This document shows, piece after piece, positions 37,818-46,279 of a stretch of DNA of 64,000 bases. Within the stretch, counting starts at the first letter, position 1. Each line of letters starts with the position of its first letter. This DNA is from JALJPB01 sp963933115 (GTDB taxonomy: Bacteria > Pseudomonadota > Gammaproteobacteria > Enterobacterales > Alteromonadaceae): positions 62,001 to 126,000 of the forward strand of contig CAWVSL010000002.1 of the NCBI GenBank assembly GCA_963933115.1. The letters run 5' to 3'. The position numbers and the translations under genes are program-made. The notes beneath the pieces were generated by a model, which worked only from the letters and a program-made list of their open reading frames with translations, did not search any database and was not told where the DNA came from.

Positions 37818-37848
37818 AAAAAAAAGCCAGTTCAGAACTGGCTTTTTA
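37818..37848. terminator. Bidirectional terminator between dsbB and the comEA-like gene
   Basis: GCCAGTT (37826-37832) pairs with AACTGGC (37836-37842), flanked by eight A on the left and five T on the right, so it can stop transcription from both convergent genes. Confidence 0.88.
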
Positions 37849-37871
37849 ATTTAAACTTAAATTGTAAGTCA

Positions 37872-38171
37872 CTAAATTTTTAAATATTGAAGATTATCGC
37901 TCAATACTATCTCCCCTATTCCTTTAACATTTAACAAATCGTCTATTGATGTAAATTTTCCATAGGTTTTTCTATAGTCAATAATTGCTTGCGCCTTTTT
38001 ACTGCCAATACCTTTTAAAGAACTCAACTCTTTTACGCTAGCATCATTTATATTAATACTTCTTACTGACTCCTGAACAACTTGATCTGTAGTGGTTAGT
38101 TGATTAGCAAAAGTTTGTGGAACAAAGAGCGTTAGAGCTGTAATAAACACCAAAGGTAACAATTGTCTCAT
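37872..38171 (-). CDS. ComEA-like helix-hairpin-helix protein
   Basis: A 99-residue exported protein: signal peptide of about 22 residues ending in TFANQ, then a short linker and a double helix-hairpin-helix domain (SSLKGIGSKKAQAIIDYR and LLNVKGIGEIVL) that binds DNA without sequence preference. This is the short ComEA/YbaV type, in the periplasm, thought to ratchet incoming DNA during transformation. No other competence gene is nearby. It lies downstream of pyrF behind a terminator, so it is probably its own unit. Confidence 0.88.
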   Translation of the reverse strand: MRQLLPLVFITALTLFVPQTFANQLTTTDQVVQESVRSININDASVKELSSLKGIGSKKAQAIIDYRKTYGKFTSIDDLLNVKGIGEIVLSDNLQYLKI

Positions 38172-38198
38172 AAGTAATTCCTTGTAGTATGACGTCCA

Positions 38199-38248
38199 TA
38201 AAAAAACTAAAGTAAGTCAATCAGATCCTGAAGACTCACTTTAGTTTT
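38199..38248 (-). terminator. Terminator of pyrF
   Basis: A 15-bp stem with one mismatch (38203-38218 with 38233-38248; outer part AAAACTAAAGT) is followed on the minus strand by further T residues and then ATGG. It lies about 50 bases after the pyrF stop. Confidence 0.78.
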
Positions 38249-38296
38249 AGTTCGTATGTTTAAATTTGTCAAAAATAAGAGATATGTTATTAAGCG

Positions 38297-38992
38297 TTAT
38301 CTTATTGATAGGTTGATTTCATCAAGAATTACTTGAGGATGAGGAGATTGAGTTATTGGGCGGCCAATAACTAAATAATCAACACCAACGGCTATTGCTT
38401 GCTGTGGTGTCATAATTCTTTTTTGATCATCATTTGCAGAGCCTAAAGGTCTTATGCCAGGTGTAATAAGCTTAAAAGACTGTCCTAATAAATTTTTTAA
38501 ACTTTCAGCTTCCCAAGCGGAACAAACTACGCCATCTAACCCACACTTTTGTGCTAGAGCCGCTAAGTGAATAACCTGTTCTGCAGGTGTTCGATTTATG
38601 CCAATACCTTGTAAGTCTTTTTCTGACATACTTGTTAACACAGTAACAGCAGTTAACAATGGAGCTTGCTTACCAAATTGATGTAACGCACTTTGTGCTT
38701 TTAGCATCATTTCACTACCGCCACTGGCGTGAACATTTACCATCCAAACACCTAAATCAGCTGCAGCAGTAACTGCTTTAGCTACAGTATTAGGGATATC
38801 ATGAAACTTCAAATCAAGAAAAACATCGAACCCCTTATTTGTTAATTCCTTAACAAAATCCGGACCAAAATAAGTAAACATTTCTTTGCCTACTTTTAAT
38901 CGACAGTCGTTCGGAGATACTTTATCGACAAAAGATAAAGCGTGACCTTTTTTATCAAAATCTAATGCAACAACAACTTTTGCATCACTCAT
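38297..38992 (-). CDS. pyrF: Orotidine 5'-phosphate decarboxylase
   Basis: PyrF decarboxylates OMP to UMP, the last step of de novo pyrimidine synthesis. The catalytic Lys/Asp network is in FLDLKFHDIPNTV, the phosphate-binding end in TPGIRPLG and the substrate loop in VDYLVIGRPIT. The 231 residues fit a class I bacterial enzyme. The start is ATG at 38992. It follows lapB, as in E. coli, but after a 155-base gap that could contain a promoter. Confidence 0.97.
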   Translation of the reverse strand: MSDAKVVVALDFDKKGHALSFVDKVSPNDCRLKVGKEMFTYFGPDFVKELTNKGFDVFLDLKFHDIPNTVAKAVTAAADLGVWMVNVHASGGSEMMLKAQSALHQFGKQAPLLTAVTVLTSMSEKDLQGIGINRTPAEQVIHLAALAQKCGLDGVVCSAWEAESLKNLLGQSFKLITPGIRPLGSANDDQKRIMTPQQAIAVGVDYLVIGRPITQSPHPQVILDEINLSIR

Positions 38993-39147
38993 TACAAATT
39001 CCTTACAAATTAAGTTCTATAATTTTTTCATTAATAACGTTTTACATCTGAATTACATGGCCCAAAGTAAACACAATACCGCTGAGCGGATAAAATTAAT
39101 TAGTACTATTAAAATAATATAGTCTTCAATGGTAACAACATTGTTCT

Positions 39148-40317
39148 TTATTCGCCTTCAAGACCTCGAACTGGCTTCAGCTGCTCCCAATCATGGCAAG
39201 ACGGGCATGACCAATAATGCGTACTACTGTTAAAACCACAAGATCGACAGCTATATCTTGGTTTCATATTCAGATAAGACGTTATTAATTCTTTGATAAC
39301 GTCTAAATTTTCGTTACTGCTTTCTTGACCTGACTCCGCCATTTGCATTTTTACAAAATGTTTAAAGCCTTTAATTGTTGGGCGACGTTTAAGGGCTGAT
39401 AAAATAAATTCAATCGCTTTATTTACACCGTGTTTTTTTTCAACATGCTCTAAATATTTTAATAATGCTGTTGTACTACCGGTTTCTTCATATACCTGTC
39501 GAATAAAAGTAAAGAACTCATCACTAGCGTCTGATTGAACATAACAATTATGCATATTTTCAATAACGTCAGGAAAGAACTCTTTATCTTGTTGATAAAT
39601 AGATTGATAGCACTGACAAGCTTGTTCAAATTGTTGGTGGTTTTCATAGATTTTAGCCATTAACCAATTCGCGCGGCATGAATTAGGATCAAGCTCTAAT
39701 GCTTGTTGTAATAGTTCAATAACAGCAATAAATTCATCTTTCTCTAGGGCTATAGTCGCTAATTCACAATAAAAGTTAGCTAAGGTATGGAGTGACTTTA
39801 CATCTTTTGCTTTAATTACCGTCTTTTTAAGATCAATACCAAGTTGCCAATCTTTTGTTGATTGATAAATTTTTAATAAGTTATTGATCGATTTTAATCC
39901 ATAGTTCTTAGACTTTAATAATTTAGTGAACATTTTTTCTGCTCGGTCATATAAACCAGCACTTAAAAAATCTTTACCTAACTCAAATATGGCTTGTTGT
40001 TTATCTTTTGACGGTAAATGTCCTTGTCTCACTAGATGTTCATGTACTTTGAGTGCCCTATCAAGCTCACCACGACGTCTAAATAGGTTTGCCATAGCGA
40101 AATGAGCTTCAACGGTATCATCTTCTACTTTTAATGCCTCAAGCAAATAATCAATAGCTTTGTCTTGTTGATTTGATAATAAGTAGTTTAATCCTGTTGA
40201 ATACTTAATTGATAAATCTTGTTTTGCCGTTTGGTCTTTTTGCTTAATACTATTTCGACCCATAAACCAGCTATAAGCCATAGCAACGGGTAAAAGTAAA
40301 AATAACAGTTCTTGCAT
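39148..40317 (-). CDS. lapB: Lipopolysaccharide assembly protein B (LapB/YciM)
   Basis: LapB anchors in the inner membrane and promotes FtsH-mediated degradation of LpxC, limiting lipid A synthesis. An N-terminal transmembrane helix (about 1-18) is followed by TPR repeats (AHFAMANLFRRRGELDRALKV and others) and a C-terminal rubredoxin-like metal domain with two Cys pairs (CRSCGF and CPSC). The 389 residues equal E. coli LapB. It lies four bases from lapA, with which it acts, and in the same window as many lpx genes it controls indirectly. Confidence 0.95.
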   Translation of the reverse strand: MQELLFLLLPVAMAYSWFMGRNSIKQKDQTAKQDLSIKYSTGLNYLLSNQQDKAIDYLLEALKVEDDTVEAHFAMANLFRRRGELDRALKVHEHLVRQGHLPSKDKQQAIFELGKDFLSAGLYDRAEKMFTKLLKSKNYGLKSINNLLKIYQSTKDWQLGIDLKKTVIKAKDVKSLHTLANFYCELATIALEKDEFIAVIELLQQALELDPNSCRANWLMAKIYENHQQFEQACQCYQSIYQQDKEFFPDVIENMHNCYVQSDASDEFFTFIRQVYEETGSTTALLKYLEHVEKKHGVNKAIEFILSALKRRPTIKGFKHFVKMQMAESGQESSNENLDVIKELITSYLNMKPRYSCRSCGFNSSTHYWSCPSCHDWEQLKPVRGLEGE

Positions 40318-40321
40318 AATA

Positions 40322-40582
40322 TTATGAAGATACCTTTTTAGTAGGTGATTGTGTCGTTAATTTTTTTTTAGACTTAATGACTCGAGATATACGCCACATT
40401 AGAGTAACTAAAATACCAATAATAATACCTAATACCGTAAAAAGACTTACCGCTTGAGCGACGGATAAGTCGGTACGGGCAATCATATAATTTAAAGTAA
40501 GTGTTTGAGGGTTTTGACTACCAAAAATAAAAGCTATCGCTAATATAGTTAATACCATCATCAACATTAAATAAAATCGCAA
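40322..40582 (-). CDS. lapA: Lipopolysaccharide assembly protein A (LapA, DUF1049), TTG start
   Basis: An 86-residue inner-membrane protein with two transmembrane segments (about 4-20 and 42-62) and a short basic C-terminal tail, matching the LapA/YciS family that partners LapB. The conserved FGSQNPQTLTLNY segment follows the first helix. The start is TTG at 40582, with GAGGA seven bases upstream; the ATGs at residue 6 and later would cut into the first helix. Confidence 0.9.
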   Translation of the reverse strand: MRFYLMLMMVLTILAIAFIFGSQNPQTLTLNYMIARTDLSVAQAVSLFTVLGIIIGILVTLMWRISRVIKSKKKLTTQSPTKKVSS

Positions 40583-40674
40583 ATGAAATTCCTCAGGATA
40601 AATAAGATTTCGTAATTATATGTGCTACGCCTCGACTAGACAAACATAACAATGACTAAAAATATTTTTTATTA

Positions 40675-40712
40675 TATAAAAAAACGGCATACTAATGTAT
40701 AGCATGCCGTTT
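40675..40712 (-). terminator. Terminator of the rpsA-ihfB unit
   Basis: AAACGGCAT (40682-40690) pairs with ATGCCGTTT (40704-40712), extended by a further CTA/TAG, and is followed on the minus strand by a run of seven T. It follows the ihfB stop by about 40 bases and separates ihfB from lapA. Confidence 0.88.
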
Positions 40713-40753
40713 AGAATATTTGGTTATTAAACTATTATCTAGAAAAATAACAA

Positions 40754-41041
40754 CTACGCCGCTGAAAGGTTAACTCTTTCGCGTAACTCTTTACCAGGTT
40801 TAAAATGAGGTACATATTTACCAGCTAACTCTACAGCATCACCAGTTTTAGGATTTCTACCTACTCGAGGTGCTCGAAAATGTAATGAAAAACTACCAAA
40901 ACCTCTTATTTCTATACGCTCTCCTTTAGATAAAGATTGCGCCATCATTTCGAGTATCTCTTTAATAGCATGTTCAACATCTTTGGCTGATAAGTGACTT
41001 AACTTCTCTGCCAATTTTTCTATGAGTTCCGACTTGGTCAT
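40754..41041 (-). CDS. ihfB: Integration host factor subunit beta
   Basis: IHF-beta pairs with IHF-alpha to bend DNA at specific sites. The 95-residue HU/IHF-fold protein has the typical TKSELIEKLAEKLSHLSAKD start, the GFGSFSLHFRAPRVGRNPKTG DNA-binding arm (with the intercalating proline in RNPKTG) and a short C-terminal extension. The start is ATG at 41041 behind AGGAGGT. ihfB after rpsA is conserved in gammaproteobacteria. Confidence 0.97.
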   Translation of the reverse strand: MTKSELIEKLAEKLSHLSAKDVEHAIKEILEMMAQSLSKGERIEIRGFGSFSLHFRAPRVGRNPKTGDAVELAGKYVPHFKPGKELRERVNLSAA

Positions 41042-41100
41042 TTGACCTCCTAGGTTGCCCTAAATGGCGTAGAACGAGTTGTACGCCAATTGAGATGAAA

Positions 41101-41130
41101 TTAAAGGAGAAAACTACTAAGTTGTCTCCT
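41101..41130 (-). terminator. Hairpin after rpsA, partial terminator
   Basis: AGGAGA (41105-41110) pairs with TCTCCT (41125-41130), extended inside by AAC/GTT. On the minus strand the stem is followed by TTTAATTTC. A second hairpin (TGGCGTA/TACGCCA, 41065-41088) lies between it and ihfB. Partial termination between rpsA and ihfB is likely. Confidence 0.55.
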
Positions 41131-41147
41131 CACTCTATCCTGCTAAA

Positions 41148-42809
41148 TTAGTTTTTAGCGTTTTTAAATGCTGCGGCCATAGCACTTAGACCAGTTTCTT
41201 CAACTTGATTTAAGTTATCCATCGCTGAACGTTCTTCTGCTTGATCTTTCGCTTTGATAGACAAGCTGATAGTGCGGTTCTTACGATCAACACCAACAAA
41301 CTTAGCTTCAACGCTATCACCAACAGATAATTCAGCACTAGCATCTTCTATACGTTCTACTGAAATATCAGCTACACGTAAGTACCCTTCAACACCTTCA
41401 GCTAACTCAATTCTAGCGCCTTTTGCGTCTACTTCTAGTACCTTACCATTAACAATAGCACCTTTTTTACTAGTTGTCAGATACATGTTAAACGGATCGT
41501 CTTCGGCTTGTTTAACACCAAGTGAAATACGTTCACGCTCTGGGTCAACTTGTAATACAACAGCAGTGATTTCATCACCTTTTTTGTATTCACGAACAGC
41601 TTCTTCGCCACCAGCCCATGCAATGTCAGACAAGTGGACAAGACCATCAATGCCGCCATCAAGACCAATAAAGATACCAAAGTCAGTAATTGATTTGATC
41701 TTACCAGATACCTTGTCGCCTTTATTGAAGTTTTTAGCAAACTCTTCCCAAGGATTAGCAATACATTGCTTAAGGCCTAAAGAAATACGACGACGTTCTT
41801 CATCAATTTCTAATACTAGTACTTCAACTGTGTCACCTAAGTTAACAACTTTAGATGGGTGAATGTTTTTATTTGTCCAATCCATTTCTGAAACATGAAC
41901 TAAACCTTCAACACCTTCTTGAATTTCAACAAAACAACCGTAGTCAGTTAAATTAGTTACGCGACCAGAAAGTTTAGAACCTTCTGGGTAACGGTTAGCA
42001 ATAGCTACCCATGGATCTTCGCCTAACTGCTTCATACCTAGAGATACACGAGTACGCTCACGGTCAAATTTTAATATTTTAACTTGGATTTCATCGCCAA
42101 CATTTACGATTTCACTTGGGTGCTTAACACGTTTCCAAGCCATATCAGTGATATGTAGTAAACCATCGATGCCGCCTAAATCTACGAATGCGCCGTAGTC
42201 AGTAAGGTTCTTAACGATACCTTTAACTTCTTGGCCTTCCGCTAATGACTCAAGTAATTCATCACGTTCTGCACTGCTTTCAGTTTCTATAACAGCACGA
42301 CGAGAAACAACTACGTTATTACGCTTTTGATCAAGCTTAATAACTTTAAATTCTAGAGGCTTACCTTCAAGGTGAGCAGTGTCACGTACTGGACGTACAT
42401 CTACTAATGAACCTGGTAAGAAAGCGCGGATATCGCTAACTTCAACAGTGAAACCACCTTTAACTTTACCGTTAATAATACCGATAACAGTTTCTTTTTC
42501 TTCGTATGCTTTTTCAAGCACTTGCCATGCTTCGTGGCGCTTGGCATCATCACGAGAAAGTATAGTTTCACCGAAACCATCATCAGTCGCTTTAAGTGAC
42601 ACATCTACTTGATCACCAACAACTGCTTCTACTTCACCGGCAGCGTTTTTAAATTGATCAATAGAGATGACACTCTCAGATTTTAAGCCTGCATCAACAA
42701 TAACATTGTCTTTGTTAACGGCTACGATTGTACCCTTGATAATTGAACCAGGGCGTGTTTCGATTTCTTTTAAACTTTCTTCAAAAAGTTGCGCAAAATT
42801 TTCAGTCAT
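41148..42809 (-). CDS. rpsA: 30S ribosomal protein S1
   Basis: S1 recruits mRNA to the 30S subunit. The 553 residues carry six S1/OB-fold repeats: two degenerate N-terminal ones that bind the ribosome, and four RNA-binding ones (NLTDYGAFVDLGGIDGLLHI, NLTDYGCFVEIQEGVEGLVHV, SITDFGIFIGLDGGIDGLVHL and the last, more divergent, one). Length compares with 557 in E. coli. The start is ATG at 42809. It lies between cmk and ihfB in the standard order. Confidence 0.98.
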   Translation of the reverse strand: MTENFAQLFEESLKEIETRPGSIIKGTIVAVNKDNVIVDAGLKSESVISIDQFKNAAGEVEAVVGDQVDVSLKATDDGFGETILSRDDAKRHEAWQVLEKAYEEKETVIGIINGKVKGGFTVEVSDIRAFLPGSLVDVRPVRDTAHLEGKPLEFKVIKLDQKRNNVVVSRRAVIETESSAERDELLESLAEGQEVKGIVKNLTDYGAFVDLGGIDGLLHITDMAWKRVKHPSEIVNVGDEIQVKILKFDRERTRVSLGMKQLGEDPWVAIANRYPEGSKLSGRVTNLTDYGCFVEIQEGVEGLVHVSEMDWTNKNIHPSKVVNLGDTVEVLVLEIDEERRRISLGLKQCIANPWEEFAKNFNKGDKVSGKIKSITDFGIFIGLDGGIDGLVHLSDIAWAGGEEAVREYKKGDEITAVVLQVDPERERISLGVKQAEDDPFNMYLTTSKKGAIVNGKVLEVDAKGARIELAEGVEGYLRVADISVERIEDASAELSVGDSVEAKFVGVDRKNRTISLSIKAKDQAEERSAMDNLNQVEETGLSAMAAAFKNAKN

Positions 42810-42932
42810 AACTTGTAATAAACTCAGCTATTAATCCAGTCAACATTCCTGTTTCATGGGGTTGTTAAGAATATGCCCAGTGTATCCTTACAGTAGGCTA
42901 TTGGTTAAATTTGTTTTTTACTTCGTTATATA

Positions 42933-43619
42933 TTAATTTATCATTAACGCTTCATTTGAAAACGCAAGAATTTTATTGACCACTTCCTGTATAGAAAGGT
43001 CAGTAGAATCAATATATAACGCACCTTCTGCTGGAACTAACGGAGCAACCTTTCGGTTTTGATCCCGCTCGTCCCTTTGACGTATCTCACTCAAAAGGCG
43101 CCCGATGTTAACATCAAAGCCTTTCTCTTTCAACTGATTAAATCTGCGTTCCGCACGCTCTTCTGCGCTAGCAGTTAAAAACACTTTAACTGGGGCGTCA
43201 CTAAAAACAACAGTTCCCATATCACGTCCATCAGCGACAAGTCCTGGAGATACTTTAAAGGCACGTTGTCGTCGAAGAAGTGCTTCGCGTACTCTTGGAA
43301 ATGCTGCAACTTTAGATGCCAAGTTACCAACTTCTTCACTACGGATACTTGAGGTAACGTCTTCACCTTCTAAAATAACTTGGCTTTCACCATCACTATT
43401 AATAGCAAATTGTACATCAAGGTGAGCAGCCATTGGAATAAGCGGCTCTTCATCTTCAACACCAACACCATGATGTCGAGTTGCAATAGCGAGTACTCTA
43501 TATATAGCACCGCTATCAAGCAATTCCCAACCCAGTTGCTTAGCAACAATTCTAGCAACTGTACCTTTACCAGCGCCGCTCGGTCCATCGATGGTAATTA
43601 CGGGTATCTTTTCACTCAT
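42933..43619 (-). CDS. cmk: Cytidylate kinase
   Basis: Cmk phosphorylates CMP and dCMP. The P-loop GPSGAGKGT is at about residues 13-21, LDSGAIYRVLA and the CMP-binding DGRDMGTVVF segment follow, and the LID contains RRFNQLKEKG. The 228 residues match E. coli (227). The start is ATG at 43619. It stands upstream of rpsA, the ancestral cmk-rpsA pair. Confidence 0.97.
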   Translation of the reverse strand: MSEKIPVITIDGPSGAGKGTVARIVAKQLGWELLDSGAIYRVLAIATRHHGVGVEDEEPLIPMAAHLDVQFAINSDGESQVILEGEDVTSSIRSEEVGNLASKVAAFPRVREALLRRQRAFKVSPGLVADGRDMGTVVFSDAPVKVFLTASAEERAERRFNQLKEKGFDVNIGRLLSEIRQRDERDQNRKVAPLVPAEGALYIDSTDLSIQEVVNKILAFSNEALMIN

Positions 43620-43701
43620 TCATCTATCCTAATCTCATTTAATTCGGTAATCAGCTTTCTTTATTATAACTTTAATGGTGTTCAATAAGAGAAGCTTGTT
43701 T

Positions 43702-45033
43702 TTAACTCTGTATAACTGACAAACCCACATGATTTGCCAAGCTAACAAAATTTGGAAATGATGTAGCAACGTTATCACAATCTAAAATAGTTATATTGCC
43801 TTTAGCACGTAAAGAGCCTATCGCAAAAGACATCGCTATACGGTGATCATCATGGCTATTAATAGTACCTGAACTCAATTGCCCACCAATAATATCAATA
43901 CCATCGCCAAAAACTGTACAGTCAATGTCTAAAATTGTTAAACCATCAGCCATGGCTTGAATTCTATCACTCTCTTTGACTCTTAGCTCTTCTGCACCAC
44001 GTAAACGGGTTGTGCCAGTAGCACATGCAGCGGCAATAAATATTGCCGGAAACTCATCAATGGCAAGTGGAACATCACGTTCAAGGATATCAACACCAAT
44101 TAATTTTGAGGCTTTCACAATAACATCAGCCACTGGCTCACCACCAGCCATCCGTTCATTGATAATGCTGAGGTCGCCATTCATTTGTTTTAAAATATTG
44201 ATAGAGCCTACTCTAGTTGGGTTCATACCAACGTTTCTAATGGTTAACTCACCACCTTTAGCAATAAGACCAGCCACCATAAAAAACGTTGCTGAGGAAA
44301 TGTCACCCGGCACTTGAATATCACAAGCCGTCAACTTATGACCGCCTTCAATAGAAACTTTATTACCTTCCACATTAACAGGGTAGCCAAAAGCGGTTAA
44401 CATTCTTTCAGTATGATCACGGGTAATTCCGGGTTCAGTTACTGTTGTCGTCCCATCGGCATACATTCCTGCTAGCAAAACACATGATTTAACTTGAGCA
44501 CTTGCCATAGGTAAATCATAATCAATGGCTGTTAATAACCGATCTTGTTCTCTGCCCTTACATATAACGGGAGGCGTACCATCATCACTGGCTGAAATAT
44601 TAGCAGCCATTAGTTTTAGAGGGTTTACCACACGATTCATTGGTCTTTTATTTAATGAGTTATCACCCGCCATGGCTGAATCAAACGTTTGTCCTGCTAA
44701 AATACCCGATAAAAGGCGAATAGAGGTCCCTGAATTACCAATGTTCAATAGTTCTTTTGGTGCAGATAAACCATGAAGCCCTTTGCCATAAACAGTTACA
44801 TTATTTTCGTTATCTGGCCCGTCTATCTTAATGCCCATTGCTTTAAAAGTGTTCATTGTTGCCAAGCAGTCTTGCCCGGGTAAAAATCCCTTAATATGGG
44901 TAATACCTTCGGCTAAAGCGCCAAACATTATTGAACGATGTGAGACGGATTTATCACCAGGCACGGTAATATCGCCAGAAACAAAGCCACTAGGTGCAGC
45001 AATAAAAGATAAAGGACTATTAAGTTGTGACAT
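43702..45033 (-). CDS. aroA: 3-phosphoshikimate 1-carboxyvinyltransferase (EPSP synthase)
   Basis: AroA transfers enolpyruvate from PEP to shikimate 3-phosphate. The inside-out alpha/beta barrel motifs are PGDKSVSHRSIMFGALA near residue 25, LNIGNSGTSIRLLSG (about 97-111), DEFPAIFIAAACA and RVKESDRI. The NSGTS form with GTSIRL and the 443-residue length put it in the class II-like group rather than the enterobacterial class I (LGNAGTAMRPL). It therefore differs from the E. coli-type enzyme in the PEP-site loop. The start is ATG at 45033. Confidence 0.94.
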   Translation of the reverse strand: MSQLNSPLSFIAAPSGFVSGDITVPGDKSVSHRSIMFGALAEGITHIKGFLPGQDCLATMNTFKAMGIKIDGPDNENNVTVYGKGLHGLSAPKELLNIGNSGTSIRLLSGILAGQTFDSAMAGDNSLNKRPMNRVVNPLKLMAANISASDDGTPPVICKGREQDRLLTAIDYDLPMASAQVKSCVLLAGMYADGTTTVTEPGITRDHTERMLTAFGYPVNVEGNKVSIEGGHKLTACDIQVPGDISSATFFMVAGLIAKGGELTIRNVGMNPTRVGSINILKQMNGDLSIINERMAGGEPVADVIVKASKLIGVDILERDVPLAIDEFPAIFIAAACATGTTRLRGAEELRVKESDRIQAMADGLTILDIDCTVFGDGIDIIGGQLSSGTINSHDDHRIAMSFAIGSLRAKGNITILDCDNVATSFPNFVSLANHVGLSVIQS

Positions 45034-45065
45034 GTTTTTTCCAACTGTTTTTAAAAATCATTAAA

Positions 45066-46151
45066 TTATGAATGCTTTTGAGAGAAATCGTTCATAAAAT
45101 TTACTAAGGCTTCAACACCAGCTAATGGCATTGCATTATAAATACTTGCTCGCATACCACCAACAATTCTATGGCCTTTTAACGCCATTAACCCTTGCTG
45201 TTTCGCTAAAGCTAAAAACTCTTCATTTAATTCTTCATTTTTTAACCAAAATGGCACATTCATTAGGCTACGGTATTTCACATCGACATTATTGTAATAG
45301 AGTGGATTACTATCTATTACTTGATAAAGTAGTTGAGCTTTTTGTTGATTTATCTTGGCAATAGCGCTCACCCCTCCTAACGCCTTTAACCATTGAAAAA
45401 CTAATCCAGCTAAATACCACGCATAAGTTGGTGGTGTATTATACATAGAGTCACTATCACTTAATAATTGGTAATTCATAATTGCTGGTGTCGTTAAATG
45501 TGCTTGACCCATTAGCGATTTACGGACAATGACAATAGTTAAACCTGAAGGTCCAATATTTTTTTGAGCGCCAGCATAAATCAATCCAAATTTAGCAATA
45601 TCGATTTTATGTGACAAAATAGTCGATGACATATCAGCAACAAGGGGAACACCATAGGTCTCAGGAATGTCATTAATTTCAACACCATTGACCGTTTCGT
45701 TTGGACAATAATGTACGTAAGCTGCATCACGGTTAAGTGACCAATCATTTACCGGTATAACTGTACTTAACTCATCAGTTTTCTTAACAATATCTATAAC
45801 ATTGATATTGCCATAGTGACTTGCTTCTTTAGCTGCATCATTTGACCAGGAGCCAGAAATAATATAATCGGCACTTTTACCCTGAGGTAACAGATTAAGT
45901 GGAACAGCAGAAAACTGCCCCCTACCGCCACCATGACAAAAAAGCACCGCATATTCATCAGGAATTTCTAATAAATCTCTAAGGTTTACTTCTGCTTGTT
46001 TGGCAACAGCCATAAACTCAAGACTTCTATGGCTAAGTTCCATAACAGAACTGCCTGTATCGTGCCAGTTAGTAAATTCTTGTTGAGCTTTTTTCATTAC
46101 TTCGGTGGGCAGCATTGCTGGGCCAGCACAGAAATTATAGATAACAGACAT
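45066..46151 (-). CDS. serC: Phosphoserine aminotransferase
   Basis: SerC makes 3-phosphoserine (serine synthesis) and the equivalent step of pyridoxal phosphate synthesis. It is a fold-type I PLP enzyme: NFCAGPAMLPTEVM at the N-terminus, HGGGRGQFSAVPLNLL, and the PLP lysine in YAGAQKNIGPSGL. The 361 residues match E. coli (362). The start is ATG at 46151. It is upstream of aroA as in most gammaproteobacteria. Confidence 0.97.
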   Translation of the reverse strand: MSVIYNFCAGPAMLPTEVMKKAQQEFTNWHDTGSSVMELSHRSLEFMAVAKQAEVNLRDLLEIPDEYAVLFCHGGGRGQFSAVPLNLLPQGKSADYIISGSWSNDAAKEASHYGNINVIDIVKKTDELSTVIPVNDWSLNRDAAYVHYCPNETVNGVEINDIPETYGVPLVADMSSTILSHKIDIAKFGLIYAGAQKNIGPSGLTIVIVRKSLMGQAHLTTPAIMNYQLLSDSDSMYNTPPTYAWYLAGLVFQWLKALGGVSAIAKINQQKAQLLYQVIDSNPLYYNNVDVKYRSLMNVPFWLKNEELNEEFLALAKQQGLMALKGHRIVGGMRASIYNAMPLAGVEALVNFMNDFSQKHS

Positions 46152-46232
46152 AAAATTACACCATCCGATCGAGATTTAAATTCAGTAAATAAAATGATCT
46201 ACTTTCAACTCATAGATCTTAATTTTTAACAA

Positions 46233-46260
46233 AAAAATGGGCGGTTCAACCGCCCATTTA
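46233..46260 (-). terminator. Strong rho-independent terminator of gyrA
   Basis: AAATGGGCGGT (46235-46245) pairs with ACCGCCCATTT (46249-46259), with a three-base loop and a T-run on the minus strand. It follows the gyrA stop within 50 bases and separates gyrA from serC. Confidence 0.92.
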
Positions 46261-46279
46261 AAACAGTGAAAGGTGTTAA

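Noticed and set aside
41254..41862. Long plus-strand frame antisense to rpsA (about 200 codons)
   Set aside because: It is Ser/Thr/Pro-rich as expected for the complement of codon-biased rpsA and has no recognisable domain or ribosome site.
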